Part shown: piece by piece, positions 48,362 through 60,692 of the stretch
Position numbering within the stretch: the stretch's first letter is position 1
Layout: every line of letters begins with the position of its first letter
Origin: Boletus sp. NGJ
Taxonomy: Eukaryota > Basidiomycota > Agaricomycetes > Boletales > Boletaceae
Reading direction: 5' to 3'
NCBI GenBank assembly: GCA_019096195.1
Contig: JAGTXK010000139.1
Span: 310,001 to 374,000 of the forward strand
Length of the DNA: 64,000 nt
Made by a program: the position numbers and the translations under genes
The notes under the pieces: generated by a model
The model's input: only the letters and a program-made list of their open reading frames with translations
What the model was told of the DNA's origin: nothing
Database searches by the model: none

Positions 48362-50524
48362 ATGTCCTCGCACCTCTGCGAATGGCTCGACTGCTCAGAC
48401 GCTTTCGCCGACCCAGAACTGCTCTACACCCATCTCTGCAACGACCACATCGGCAGAAAGTCGACAAACAACCTCTGTCTCACTTGCAAGTGGAAGGACT
48501 GCGGCACTTCCTGCGCCAAGCGCGACCACATCACAAGCCATCTCAGAGGTCCGTCCCCATCCAACAAAAAAACAAGTCTCCCCCCTCACCTATCCCCAGT
48601 CCACACACCCCTCAAACCCCATGTATGCGAGGTACTCTTGCTCTCCATTCGCTGCCTCCTTCCCCCCTCACCCCCCCCCCTAGATCTGCAAGAAAACCTT
48701 CAAGCGTCCCCAGGACCTCAAAAAGCACGAAAAGATACACACAGAGGAGCACCATGCTCAGCACAAGCACTCCAAGGCAATCACCGTAAACGACCCCGTT
48801 TATGTCTCCCGTGTCCGCGGTGATCCTCCCCCCCACAAGGGCGCACTCAACAAGTCCCTCTCCATCAAGCACTCCGCAGTACCTCCCCCTCCCCTTGCCC
48901 GCTCCAGACCCCCTTCTGCCTCCGTCCCACATGGTACACTCTCTCAATCGATCCCAGCCTACCCGTCCCCCGACTTGGACAACCATCCCTCCCGCCACCT
49001 CCCATCTTCCGCCTACGACCTCTTTCTCCACAATCAGGTCCCCTCTTGGGATGCCCACAAGTCTCACCCCATCCATCCTCGGAATAAACGTCCCGGTGAC
49101 CATCCCGTCGACGACTTTTTTGCAGACGTCAAAAAGAGAAAGGTCGCCCCCTCCTACGATCCCCGTGCGTATCCCTCTCCCTACCCTCATCTCCTCCCCT
49201 CATCACTCCCACAGAAATGGCAGATCGTCTCAACGACATCGCATATGTCCACGATGTCGCACAGCACGAATTCAATCCTCACTCTGTCTCTTTTAACGTC
49301 CGCACCCCAGAAGAGCTCGCCGCCGTAAACGAGTTCCTCGTCACCCTCGGCCGCGACCTCACTGGCTCCGTACATCGCAACTCCCAGGCACTTCCAGACC
49401 GCTTCTCCCCCTCCACTTACTTTGATCCAGACAGTCTCACCCAGCTCGGTCTCGCAGGCATGCCCGGTCTCCCCACCCCTTCCCAGTCCTTTTCGCATGA
49501 CCCCGCCTATCCCCAACCTTCCCATCATTATCCACCCCCCACATATCCCTCCCCTCCGTCCTCCATCCCCAGGTCTACCCACCAGTCTCAGTATCCTTCA
49601 ACGTACTCGTCCTTTGCCCCCTCCCAATCGGCTGGCCCTTACCCCACCACTCAAATGAATCCCCGTCCCGTCTCCCCACCCGCGTCACACGACTTTGCCC
49701 TCCCCCATTCCTCCTACACCCACTCCGTCTATCCATCCGCTTCCCCTCAGAGTCGTCTCCATCCAACTCCCCCCCTTGATCCCACCTCCCCGCACTCTTC
49801 CAGTTCCACCCCTTCCAATGCAACTCCACCCCATCACTCCTCCCTCTCAGACTCGCTTGCACAGTTTGACCACATTCGTGTACCCCGCGGTGCTGCCCCT
49901 CCTGTCCAGTTGGCTCCTCCCGATTACTTGAGAAAACCAGTCCACATAGTCATGAACCCACTCAAGACCGCCCCTGGTATCGCCACAGATCTTCCCGAGC
50001 CCTGCAGTCCACCCGCAACCCTCGGTTCACTGACCGCCGCATACCCTTCCAATTCTCTCTCGTCATCAAACACTCTCTATCCCCTCCTTTTGCCCGAGGA
50101 TGCGGATCTTAAGCTTCCCTCGTTCAAGCCGGATGACGGTCCGCTCAGATTACCTCCAATCACGGAGATGTACCGTTCCCCTTCTCCTGTATCTGCTTCC
50201 CGGTCACCCGACACATCCCGCGGAACCACCCCCAGCTCAACGACGTCTTCCCCCGTACTCCCTCACAAGGCCTTTTCCAATCTCCACTCGATCACGAAAG
50301 CGTCGGAGAATGACGAGCTCGTCAGCAAGGTGGACAAGATCGAGCTGGCTCATCTTCACAAGGACAGTGTCCTCGAGGAGAGGAGACGCCATGCCGAACT
50401 CATTCGGCATTTACTCGTCAAGATCAATGAGGATTACAGGAAGCACTTTGGATCCTCACAACCCGAATCGCCCAACTCGCTCACACGCAGTCTGCCAGTA
50501 GATGTCGAGATGGCTGTCGCCTGA
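48362..50524 (+). CDS. pacC: pH-responsive zinc finger factor PacC/RIM101
   Basis: C2H2 transcription factor activated by proteolysis at alkaline pH. ATG 48362 gives [21 protein letters not shown]. Three fingers: CEWLDC...HLCNDH, CKWKDC...HITSH, and after two introns [21 protein letters not shown], with the family's [10 protein letters not shown]. Then [16 protein letters not shown], a proline-rich region, [18 protein letters not shown] (a nuclear signal) and a last exon with [19 protein letters not shown] and STVNEFL-like sequence. The tail [20 protein letters not shown] to [12 protein letters not shown] is helical and charged. Predicted processing site is not obvious. Proline- and serine-rich middle fits Agaricomycete members. 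Confidence 0.9.
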
Positions 50525-50620
50525 TTACTCCCCCTTGTTCATACGTTCATGTTATGCTCTCTTATTTTGTACCAGACATGTATGTTATACAATGAATAAA
50601 GAATGGATGGACGAAATAAA

Positions 50621-53600
50621 CTAGGTGCGTTTCAGCGTGAGTTTAATCTTGGGAGCGGCGCTGGAAGGCGTCATCAAAGGCTCGATGTCTTCCATTGCCG
50701 ATAGCGGGGGGCTCGTCGCGAGAGGTGACGGCACGGCAGCATTAAAACCAAAAGACGCATTCTGCGAGGGTTTGTTGAAACCACTGAAACTCGATCCACC
50801 CGGGGTCGCAGGTGGCGGACTTGTTGCGGAGGGTGTTGCAGGGACGGGCGGAGCGCCACTGTTAAACTCTGCCCAGCGAGGGCATTTTCGGTTAGTTTCT
50901 GTAGGTTCGCGTTAGAATTCAAAAGGGGGACGACACGCGGCGGCCACGTACTCATATGTCCCATTTGACCGCAGTGGCCGCAACGCCGCTGCAAAACGCG
51001 GGGGTGAGTTACACAGCACGACGGTAGAAAAGGTGATCATTACCGTCGTGTCTGGTTTCAAGGGCCGTGTGAGCTGCATTGGCGTACCCCCTTCCTTGAC
51101 AATCTTTGCATTCTTGCGGTGTAAACGTCGTTCCTGGTTTTTCTTCATTCTCGCAATACGCTCTTCCAGCCTGGCCAACAGGCCGTTAGATCGCGCATGA
51201 TGGCACGACGTGAAAAGTGGGGCGCACCGCTTCCTGTATCGCTTGTCAGTGTCCGCATCGCCGGTTGGCGCGAGGTTGTCAGCTAGGGTGGCTTCTTCCT
51301 CGATCATCAGTCGTGCATGGATATACGCGCGAATGACAGCTGGATCGCGAATGATTTCTGTTTGCCACTCATCATCGACCTGGAGGATGATGAATACTGA
51401 GATTCTCCGTTGAATAGGATATACGACCAACCAAGCGCTTTATTCGCAACACCTTGCGGCTACCATCTGGACCCATACTCATTTCTCGATCCCTTTCCAA
51501 CGACGATCCTCGACTAAAGGCCGGAGAAGCGGGCCGTCCCGGTGCGGGCGACATAGCAGGGGAGAAAGGTGTGTCGATTCTCATGGACGATTGCCTCTGC
51601 ACAGGTTTTTTGGTATCGGGAGGGGGTGGTGGTGCTTCATCCTCGGGTGTCAGCTGGGGCTCATCCCTGCGGCTCAGAGAGTCAAACTGCGCCTTCCATA
51701 TCCTCTCGATTTCGGACTTGTAGATCTGTTGTTGTTCGGCGACGTTGTACCTGTGCGCGGATTTGGGTCGATTTTCAGCCTCGGCTGAAAGTCGCGTGAA
51801 TGATGGAGTGCGTCAGAAAGCAGCTCGCATACCAAGCTTTTGCTCATAGTCCTCGCCCGCTTTCACAAAGATATCCTTCATGGATATACGAATAAAGCTA
51901 AATGCTTCCCCTCTGCCGGTGGGATCACCGTCGCCATGCAGCCGAAGCATGGCCTTGGCTTGTGTAGCGAAAAGAAAGTTCTTGGTTGTGATCCATGGAG
52001 CAAGTTGTTGCTCTATCGAAAGCTTGGATTCACCCTCATCATCCTCCGTTTGTTCCGCAGTTTGCGTGTACCCTGAATCCTGCAGGTGGCGTTGCCCAAC
52101 TTGCATGCTTTCCATAAGGACAATCTGTTCCGGCCCGACCATCTTGAGCATGTCAGTATCGCTCGGGATCGTGACAGTGGCCTTGAGGCGCCAAAAGCCC
52201 TGGTGAGGTCCTCGGCGATGGTACTCCATAAACTCTTTGAGTCTTTGCCGCATCTGAAGCTCGTTTTGGTCCGGAAAGTACTTCATCAGGCGTGAGATCT
52301 TGAGACGCTCTTCGGTACTCTTTCTAAGGAGTTTGAACGCAATGATCTGAAGCCGGTATTTGATCGTATTTGTTATCTTTCGCGAGTGAGGACCAGGAAC
52401 CTCTGTCACAGGATACGTTTGTCCGATCACAAACAGGTTCTTGATCTCCCGCAGGAAATATTTCGTATCGCCTTTCGTTGTACTCCTAAAAATTGTTCCA
52501 TAAGCGCGACTAAATGTGAAGTTACGACGCGCTTCGTACCTCACAGCAAGAAAATCGGTGGGATAGGGTTTGTGGCGAAAGAGTGGTGCGCGAACAAGGT
52601 TGTTGTAAAGAGCGGGAAATGTTTGCCCAGGATAGACGTAACCGAACTTCATGAACGGTGATTCATCCTGTGGCTCAAGCACAAATGGGACACCGAGGTC
52701 GAGCTATGGAGCATTAACCCTGTCAGCGCGACTTTTTTGCGATCGCCAAAACTTACCCTCGGCATGTAATCATCTTTATCATCTTTCTTGCGATAATAGT
52801 TGACGAGTATACTACCCATGCCAAAATTTGGTATAATGGGAGGATGCTCCTCCTGTCATATAGTGAGCCCGTAGTCAACCGATAAGGATGACTCGGACAA
52901 AACGCACAGAGTATTCCCAAAGAACAAAGTTGCTGGTATCCTTGAGCGTTAGATCGCTCGTCCGGTGGAGTCCTTCACCGATGTTGCCGCCCTTCCCGAT
53001 CTTTCGCCCTGCTTTGTCCTTTTTCTTCTTCGCAGTCCGCACCTTGCTGAAGCGGATTTCGATATTGGTAGGGAACTGCAAAGCTGGTCGGTGGAAGGAA
53101 CGCGCTTCTTGTTTGGAAAGCCGGGTCTTATACTGAGGGTCATAGTGTCTGGCAATGTGTTACCCAGGACATTCATTGAAAGACTCACAAACGGTAATTG
53201 GAGTTTCTGCGCAGGATACGCATGTTCCACGACCAATTGACCGAAAGTCTGACGGACACGATGCCGACCGCCTTCCTTGGCAACTTCGTACAAGTGGTCA
53301 TTTGAAAGGTTGAATTTATCGCGAGACTGTGCATTGTCCGCTCTTAACCTTTTTCGCGGCCTGACTGTTTCCACGGCTAAGAGCTGTGAGTGCCCAACTT
53401 ACCCGCAAAGCCGTTCAAAACATACTTGTTGGACGCTCCTCGACTACAAGATCCTCCTCGTTCAATTCCAAGTGAGTAAAGTCACGGAACGGTGCGCCGG
53501 GGCCCCATATGATACTCTGCGTCCACGCACCCGACTCGAGGGAGTTGTTCGCTGGAGTAGTTAAATTGTCTGTGTCTTGGGTCGGGGGTCGAATGATCTT

Positions 53601-54472
53601 GCCGGGTACACATACAATATCCTCTTCCCAATTCGACAGCAATACAAGATCGAAGCTTCTGTCATGCAGAGGGAGCATTATGGGGAGTGCTGAATTCTCG
53701 CGCTCCTAGGAGGTATCAGAAACCCTCAGAGCAGAATCGATGTTGTCGTTACCTCAATGGCTTTCACCAGGTCGTTCTCGATGCTCCCAGCGGAAACAAC
53801 TTCTTCCACACGCTTGCTCTCGTTCTGACGCTGAGTATCACCAGCAACAGCCTCTAGAAAGCCTCGGGGGACGTCCCTCTTGCGCGGATAGACGCTTTCG
53901 GCTGAGCAGAGTTGACAAAAGTAATCATAAAAGGGATGCTTCACTGACCAGTGAGAGGTCGCTTTGTTACTCTCGACTTCCTTCCCGTATAGCCCTTGAA
54001 CAAGTCGGAGAAATTAAGAATCTTGTTGTTCTCAAAGTCTGGAAACCGCTCATAGACTGTCTTTGGTCTCTCGATGAGCCGCTTCACGATCCTTACGCGC
54101 TTTTCCTTGAGCCGCATCGAGACTGGAGATTGGGCTTCGACTTTGACAACGTCACCGACAAAAGACTCATTCTCAAGTTCCCTGTCCACTTCGTCCTCGT
54201 AGTCCTCGCCTTGGTCCGCGCCTACAGCCTCCTCGTCTTCGTCCCATTTATCATTGTAGATCTGTGAGGCGTCCAACGCAGGCAAGCCGGTGATTCCAAG
54301 GCTGCTGGTGAGGCCACTGCTTGTTGGCAGAGACAGGCCTTGGAGAACGTTGTTGAGTGAGAAACCTGTCAAAGTCGAGATAACATCTGTCTCTTCCTGA
54401 AGAAAGGGTACGCATGAGAGCCACCATCTCGCCCAACGTGGACGGCAAACATACTTGATTGTGATTGTTCAT
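50621..54472 (-). CDS. TAF1: TFIID subunit TAF1
   Basis: Largest TFIID subunit, bridging TBP and core promoter. ATG 54472 opens a tiny exon (MNNHNQ); after an intron, EETDVISTLTGFSLNNVLQG and an acidic region follow, the TBP-binding TAND type. The large DUF3591 core is unmistakable: ESPFMKFGYVYPGQTFPALYN, LRLHGDGDPTGRGEAFSFIR, KYFLREIKNLFVIGQTYPVTE, RRGPHQGFWRLKATVTIP. After a coiled coil (LLARLEERIARMKKNQERRL) comes a zinc knuckle, RRCGHCGQMGHMKTNRKCP across an intron, and an A-, P- and S-rich end KIKLTLKRT. No bromodomain, as in other fungal TAF1. Introns are numerous. Confidence 0.93.
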
Positions 54473-54601
54473 GTCAGACTAGGATTGAGGTTGTAGACAA
54501 AGCTGCCCCGAGTCGGCGGGAGTGTGAATGGCTCGATGAGGTAATACTACATGGGCCATTGCAAGCGCGCGCATCTCTCCGCTTGCACTTTTACTTCCAC
54601 C

Positions 54602-55852
54602 ATGTCCATGCCCAAGGAAGCCTCAGAAAAGCTGGAAGCGAGTACTGACGTTCCATTCATGCTTTGATATTTTAACATATCACTCAGGCTTTTCGAGCGG
54701 GTGTTGCTTCTGTGGCAGAAGACATCATCTTTCGCATCTTCCCAGCCAAGGTCAGTGCGTTGCAGACAGCTACGACCCAGGTTACTGAATGCTGCGTAGA
54801 CAATGTGCGACTCATCTAGGATAGTGTTTTAACATCAACTGACACCGTACAGCGAACTCTCGATCATCATTGACGGCGCCAATGCCCCAGATTCAGTTTA
54901 TAACATGTCACAGGCCCCTGCATTTACGGATTCGCGGGTCTACCCACCACCTGGTACACCTGATTCCAATGGCCCTTTTTCAAAGCGAAAACGTGTGGAA
55001 GATGGCGTCGTGCCATTGATGAACGACATCGCAAACGCGAGGTATCCTGAACTCGTCCATGCGAATCAGCACATCTTGAAGCTGCAAGAAACTATTAAAG
55101 CAGAATGTGCACAACTGTCGGATTCTTGCGTGAGTCAGCTCAGCTGCTTACTCTCGCAACATGCTTAGGTAGATACAGGACAAGGTCAAGCTATGGGTCA
55201 ACTTGACAATGCCAAAGTGTGTTTGAATATACCTAGTGCGCGGCGTAAACATGCTGATTTTTCCAACTCAGAATAGAAGAGTAGGTTTGCATCTGCATGA
55301 CAATTGCTGGTTCTCTAACTTTTCACCCTATTTTAGTGGCGATAATTTTGGTATGTGCCAACTATTTTTCTTTGGTTGCGCCAACCGACAACACGATTGA
55401 TAGGTGTTCAGATACAAGAGGGTAACTGTCCACGAGTAATGCAAGCTACATGCTAAAATCTCGTTCCAGAGGTCCTCAGTGAGCTACTCCGCTCCCAAGA
55501 GAGTGCATACAACATTCGTGACAGTGTCCGACAAAACTACTTGGCCCGGGCTAAGATATGCACAAAGCTTATCAAGTATCCCAACGTCGAAGATTACACG
55601 GTGAGTTTTCGAGCGTATCTCTTGTGATCAATCCTCACCTAGTCATAGCTTGCCTTGAAAGAGCATGATGAAAAGCAACTTTTCTTCGCTCGCCAGAACC
55701 TTGTTGACATTAGAAACGTTTATGCCGTGATGACAGACATCCTGCACAAGAACATCACAAAAGTGAGTAGGGACATTTTCGCAGGGTCCCATTGAGTTAA
55801 CTCTCGGCAGATACGTGCGCCAAGGGGAAACAACAGGGCTGGTTTATACTGA
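54602..55852 (+). CDS. PSME3: Proteasome activator PA28/REG gamma
   Basis: ATP-independent activator ring that binds the 20S proteasome, nuclear in animals. ATG 54602 gives MSMPKEASEKLEA; then AGVASVAEDIIFRIFPAK and ELSIIIDGANAPDSVYN. The insert region holds KRKRVEDG, a nuclear-signal-like stretch. The C-terminal bundle is clear: LKLQETIKAECAQLSDSCIQD, VKLWVNLTMPKIEDGDNFGV, IRDSVRQNYLARAKICTKLI, KYPNVEDYTLALKEHDEKQ, LFFARQNLVDIRNVYAVMTD. The end NNRAGLY resembles the NAETLY tail of REG gamma that docks on the 20S ring. Joins of the first three exons are uncertain. Eight or so introns. Confidence 0.9.
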
Positions 55853-55975
55853 CAACTAGACATGGATGTTGTTTCATTCCTTACGGTTAATTCGTACAGT
55901 ATAGTGCGAAAATGAAATAGATGTGGCAGTCATCCGTGCCCACTCTTGTCATTATTCAAGTTATCTTCTAGATAC

Positions 55976-55992
55976 TTTTTTTTTTTTTTTTT
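55976..55992 (+). repeat. T17 tract in convergent PA28/RRB1 3' region
   Basis: Seventeen consecutive T residues lie just past the RRB1 stop codon, in the 3' spacer shared by two convergent genes. No element is attached. Confidence 0.85.
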
Positions 55993-56012
55993 CTGCCACA
56001 AGAACATTCTGC

Positions 56013-57720
56013 CTACACCGAGATTGTTTTGAAAATATTGAAACCATCGAGTGCTGTGCTAATGACTGCTCCGGGAATCTGAGGGTGCCAATGAATCTCC
56101 TTTACATCCTTCTGCCCCTGATGCACGAAAAGTAGTTGTGGTGGGATTTCCCGACTACCTTTTTGCGTTTCATTCATTGATGAGCCAATTTCCTCGTCAT
56201 CTTGTTCAACTCCCAAGTCCCAAAGCGTAACTTGATCATCAGCGCCAGATGCGGCGAATATTGAGTCCTCCGTTGGATGCCATTCAATCGAGGTGATAGG
56301 ATCATTATGCCACGTAAACATGGCAACGGGGGCGGGGACTTGACGAGGCAATCTAAGGGAAAATGAGTCAGCTCTTGGTGTGGAAATCAGGTATTACTCA
56401 CCCCGGCTTGCTGACATTCCGAAGATCCCACACTTTGATTATACCGTCATCGCCGCCACTGATTAACAAGTAATCCGTACTTGCGTTCCAGCTAAGAACA
56501 TTGACATCGCTCTGGTGCGCAGGATCAATGCCGGTAACGCTTCGTCGTCCTTTACTGCGCACGTCCCATATTTGAATGCTGTGATCGGCCGAACAAGATG
56601 CGAAGACAGTAGGTTCTGACGGGCTCCATTGGATATCTTCGACACTAGACGTGTGAGACGTAAAGGGCTGCGTGAGAGCATTAAACCCAGATGGCGTTGA
56701 TGTAGTAAGATATATTTTTGAATGGACGTCTCCAGTAAGCAGCCTGAGCGCGGACGGGTTTGTTGCGGCTGACGCGGCCCAGTCCATGGCAAATCCTTCG
56801 GCACGACCATGAGAAGTGATTGTAAAGGTCGGCTTATTCGTCCGTGACTTTTCCCAAGAATAACCGGGTACATCGAGCGACTCTATGAGCGGTCGGATGT
56901 CCCATATGTAAATCTTGCCAGTTTCAGCCCACGTTGCGGTGTAGTAGGGTTGCGAGACGGGAGACAGAGGTGTGGACGGTGGAAGGGGCTGGGCACGGAC
57001 GCGATTGACACCGCCGTTATGGGGTACGGAGCGAAATTCGAGAACGGCATCTTCATCGAGGGTGTCGTCTTCGTCGTCGTCGTCGTCATCCTCGCCGTCG
57101 TCATCTGCGATTGGATGCAGTCAGATGCGTTATGAACACCCTGATGCTGACGACGAACCTCCATCTCTTTGAGTACGGTGTAAGGAACTCATCTTGAAGA
57201 CAGACAACTCGTTTTGATCAGCTCTGGCAGCCTGCGTTCCAGCGACGACATAAGCGGTTGCAGGATATCTCTGCCGTTCGTCGCCAAGGTTATCCCGTAA
57301 GACGTCAAAGGACAAGCATGACCAAGTTACATCCATTGAGTGGCGCATGATGTAGACCGAATCATCTGGCTCTAATATTTCGTCTTTCGCCAGAACATGC
57401 GTACCAGGTATGAACGCCTCGAGCTGGTGTGGTTGCTCCTCAGACTCTTCGACAGCGGGGAGAACCTCGTCAACGTCCATTCCTGAGCGACGAGGGATGC
57501 GTTACAAGGCTGTCGAATACAGATTATTTGTGCTATTGCTCGTACCGTCCGGGGCATCGGCATCTACGACGTCCTCATCTGACTCGAGCTCATCCTCCCA
57601 TGCGTCTTCAAACTCGCCGATGTCGTCGACTGAGGAGTCAACACGCCTCTCTGAGCAACGTGGGGTCTTTGCGTTGACGAGTCCATCCGATGACGGGTCT
57701 GTCGCAGAGCGCTTGGCCAT
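56013..57720 (-). CDS. RRB1: Ribosome assembly WD40 protein RRB1/GRWD1
   Basis: Nuclear chaperone for ribosomal protein L3 (uL3); GRWD1 in animals. ATG 57720 gives [20 protein letters not shown]. The acidic N-terminus [20 protein letters not shown] precedes the CAF1C-like segment [20 protein letters not shown] and [21 protein letters not shown], which is diagnostic. A run of about 12 Asp/Glu codons sits near 57062-57108. The propeller follows: [104 protein letters not shown] and a last [14 protein letters not shown]. Four or five introns. Confidence 0.92.
57062..57108 (-). repeat. Asp/Glu codon repeat in RRB1
   Basis: An imperfect GAC/GAG-type trinucleotide repeat on the coding strand encodes a nearly pure Asp/Glu run. 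Acidic runs are usual in histone and ribosomal protein chaperones; length may vary between strains. Confidence 0.75.
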
Positions 57721-57761
57721 TTCGACTTGCTGGACGCTATCCAAAGGATAAATTGATTGGT

Positions 57762-57767
57762 CACGTG
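57762..57767. promoter_or_regulatory. CACGTG E-box in RRB1/MGST3 divergent promoter
   Basis: CACGTG lies 42 bp upstream of the RRB1 ATG and 142 bp upstream of the MGST3 ATG. On the minus strand it reads CACGTGAC, the same octamer as at 2811 and 10282. Confidence 0.45.
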
Positions 57768-57908
57768 GTCGGACAAGACAGGGGTGATATATGTTACAAA
57801 TGAATGACGAATCTGCCGAGTGCGTGTGTGTTTCCGCGTCGTCGTACATAAAGAGGCCCGTCAAAACACGACCTGCCATATCCACATCCCACTTTCGTCC
57901 TTCTCACC

Positions 57909-58671
57909 ATGTCCACTCAAATCCTCCTTCCAAGCGGGTACGTCTCATCCCCCATCTCTTGCAGTCCGTGCCCATACCCTTCCCTAGATTCGGCTACGTG
58001 CCCGCATCTCTGCTCTCCCTGGGATGGCTGCTTACCTGGCAGACGTTCCTCGTAGGCAGGGCGCGTAAACAGGCAGGCATCGCTTACCCACAGTGTGCGT
58101 ACTACACTATTGAGCTAGCCGGTCGTTCACTTGACGCTGGCACGTAGTATATGCTGAGCAAGCAGAGGTCAAGGCCAGTCCAGCAGCCTTGCAGTTCAAC
58201 TGCACCCAACGTTCGTACTCTCTTACTGTTATTTCAACATGCCGGCTCATCCATCCCCTCAAGGCGCCCATCAAAACACGCTCGAGGTTTCACCCATCGT
58301 TACCCTGTCGTGAGTTTATGTTTACTCTAGTGCTTTCACCTTGATTCACGCAACAACCCCGCAGCACCCTGGTTTTCGGCTTAAAGTGCCCGCATGCTGC
58401 TGCTATGATGTGCGGTGCATTCGTCGCAGGGCGCGTCGTTTATACCCTCGGTTACAAATCCGGAAATCCAGCCAGCGTACGCGAATCAGCCTTGCAGCTC
58501 TTTTTTTTTGGCTCACTAGATATCCAGCGAGTACCCGGCGCTGTCGTCGCAAACTTGTCCATGATTGGTGAGCGAGACCGTATCCTGCGGCGTGCAGTTT
58601 TACTAATTTTTTCTGCAGGGCTCCTTGGCAGCGCCTCCTATGCAGCGTACCTTCTTTGGCCTTCCGCTTGA
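57909..58671 (+). CDS. MGST3: Microsomal glutathione S-transferase 3 (MAPEG)
   Basis: Small integral membrane enzyme of the MAPEG family with glutathione transferase and peroxidase activity. ATG 57909 gives MSTQILLPSG; after an intron, YVPASLLSLGWLLTWQTFLVG forms helix 1. Then YAEQAEVKASPAALQFNCTQ, RAHQNTLEVSPIVTLSTLVFG, where RAHQNTLE is the glutathione-binding signature, and CGAFVAGRVVYTLGYKSGNP with the Arg and Tyr expected in helix 4. The end is GLLGSASYAAYLLWPSA. About 150 residues, normal for the family. Five introns in under 800 bp. Endoplasmic reticulum location is by family. Confidence 0.9.
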
Positions 58672-58985
58672 TCTGTAAAAATACGAGACATAGCTGGCTC
58701 GGCCTGTGAATGACAAGTGTTGTGAACGCTCTTGGACGATGACATGGTGATACCGCCAAAACATTTAGCCCCTTGACGCGGTGCCTTTCAGCTAGCGAAC
58801 ATTAATACCGCCAAACCCAAAGAGTCACGGTTCCGTCCGAATAGTATACAAGTTAGTTGTTCGCAGAGGGGTAAGCGCAGGACCGTGACCGGCGGGAGTA
58901 ATTACTCCTATGCACGCCGTCACCATCTAGCTAGACGAACGGACCAAGGGAGACCACCCACACAGATTGTCTTCGTATATTTTGC

Positions 58986-60476
58986 ATGTCAGAGTCTCGC
59001 CGTCTCTCATTCCCTTCGTCCTCGGAGGAATTTGCCTTGCCTTCAAGCAAACCGCACATCTCTCCCCTAGCAGATGACGGGCCCGCTAGCCCATTGTTTC
59101 TCCGTTTTCGTCGCCCCTCGCTGCTTCCAAAGCCGTCAAGTTACTACGCAGAGAAGCGCATATATAGTCCACTTGCCATATCTTTCACGATGCCTTCAAG
59201 TAGGCACGGAAGCACGAATGGAGAGGAATCAGAAAGCGACAGAGAGCGTATGCACACAGAAAGTTCACCATCAAGTAGCTCGGGCAATCCAACACCCCCC
59301 ATTGTTAACCCGAGCGAAAACGACACAGAAGAAACTCGCGACCAGAATAATACGGTGCATTTGAACCCCTCCACTCCACCATCAAGTCGAAATCTGAACG
59401 TCCTCGACAACGAGTCACTTTTCAGCTCCACTGCAGTCGGGTCCAGGCGCCTGACGTATCCAGTGAGTAGTGTCGTCACACATCCATTCGCGAACCTTAC
59501 CAGTCTCTCTCAATGGCCGCCAAGTTGAAACCCCCAAGGGTATTGAACTTATTGGCCGAGGCCCGCCCTGAAGAGGATGAAGTCAAGTCTGAAGCTGCCT
59601 TCCAACGCCTCTTGGCATCCTGTTCCGACCTTCCATTGCAACCTCGTACGCCACGCGCACCCTCTGATAGAGGGCGGTACCCAGAAGAGGTCGGTGACGA
59701 AGAGGTATACGGGGAGGGGTCACTAAGCGATGACGATGACGATGTCGATGCAGTATTTATGCTTGACCCTCAAGGCGAACATATGGCCGTGAAACCTTGC
59801 ACCCCCGCGCAAAGCGTGAATGGAGATGATCCTTCTGCGTCTCTTATGGGAAGCCCCATGGTAATGGCGATGGATGTGGATGCTGTATGGGCTCGTGTCC
59901 CTTGTGCTTCCACCAGGCTCATGCTCTTCCTAGCCATTAACATCGCCATCGATTACTTCAACACCAGCCTCGGTGCAGTGGCGGTACACTCCTCCTCCAA
60001 CCACTAGCGCAGTCCGCTCAAACAAACGGAAATGTGAGTGCCCTTTATAGAGACAACGACGAGGTTCACACGTGCATACAGTCGACGATCGGTATGACCC
60101 ATACCCTACGGCGGCAAAACGAAGAGCGGTGTCTCCCTCAATATCTTATCTACGAGAGTCGCATCCGTCGCTATCATATCCTCGTACCCCGAGCGGGAGA
60201 CCCTCGCTTCCCAACCCTTTGTCTATCCCGGTACCAGTATCAAATTCAGCGGCGTCATCCCCGACTATTGCCGGATTTCCGTTCCCCAGCTATTCAAATT
60301 CTCGACAGGTAGGAATCGGGTCGATGAGCGTATCTTCAAGCCCAATTCTTCGTCCCACGATAGGACTTGCCAGCCCGCTATTGCGCCCGATTCCAAGACA
60401 TAGACGAGGGTTGGACGGCGAGGAAAGGGACGTTGAAGGGGCTGGGGAAGGGGTCAATGGCCTGACGCTCGGTTGA
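58986..60476 (+). CDS. Conserved basidiomycete protein of unknown function
   Basis: I do not recognise a domain. ATG 58986 gives MSESRRLSFPSSSEEFALPS and a Ser/Pro-rich N-terminus with short clusters (LADDGPASPLFLRFRRPSLL). After an intron near 59464 come KPPRVLNLLAEARPEEDEV, KSEAAFQRLLASCSDLP and PRTPRAPSDRGRYPEE, the best candidate for a folded or binding segment. An acidic SDDDDDVDAVF precedes TPPPTTSAVRSNKRK, YDPYPTAAKRRAVSPS (a nuclear-signal-like stretch) and a Ser/Pro-rich tail. Many SP/TP sites suggest regulation by proline-directed kinases. A nuclear regulator is a guess only. Confidence 0.68.
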
Positions 60477-60692
60477 CCTATCGTCCTATCAATTCTTGGG
60501 GAGGTATCTTCTGCTAAGTATGTATCTATGTACTCGTTCTCGACTAGCTTAATTGCTGGTCACTAACCTCAGGATCCGGGACAGACAAAGGCATTGGATA
60601 TTGTTCTTCCTCCCAAACAAAGCAGCACGTGCTGTGCTATCTTATTATGTATCTCCGGCAAAGTCGTGTTACCGGTCATTCCTATATCAACA

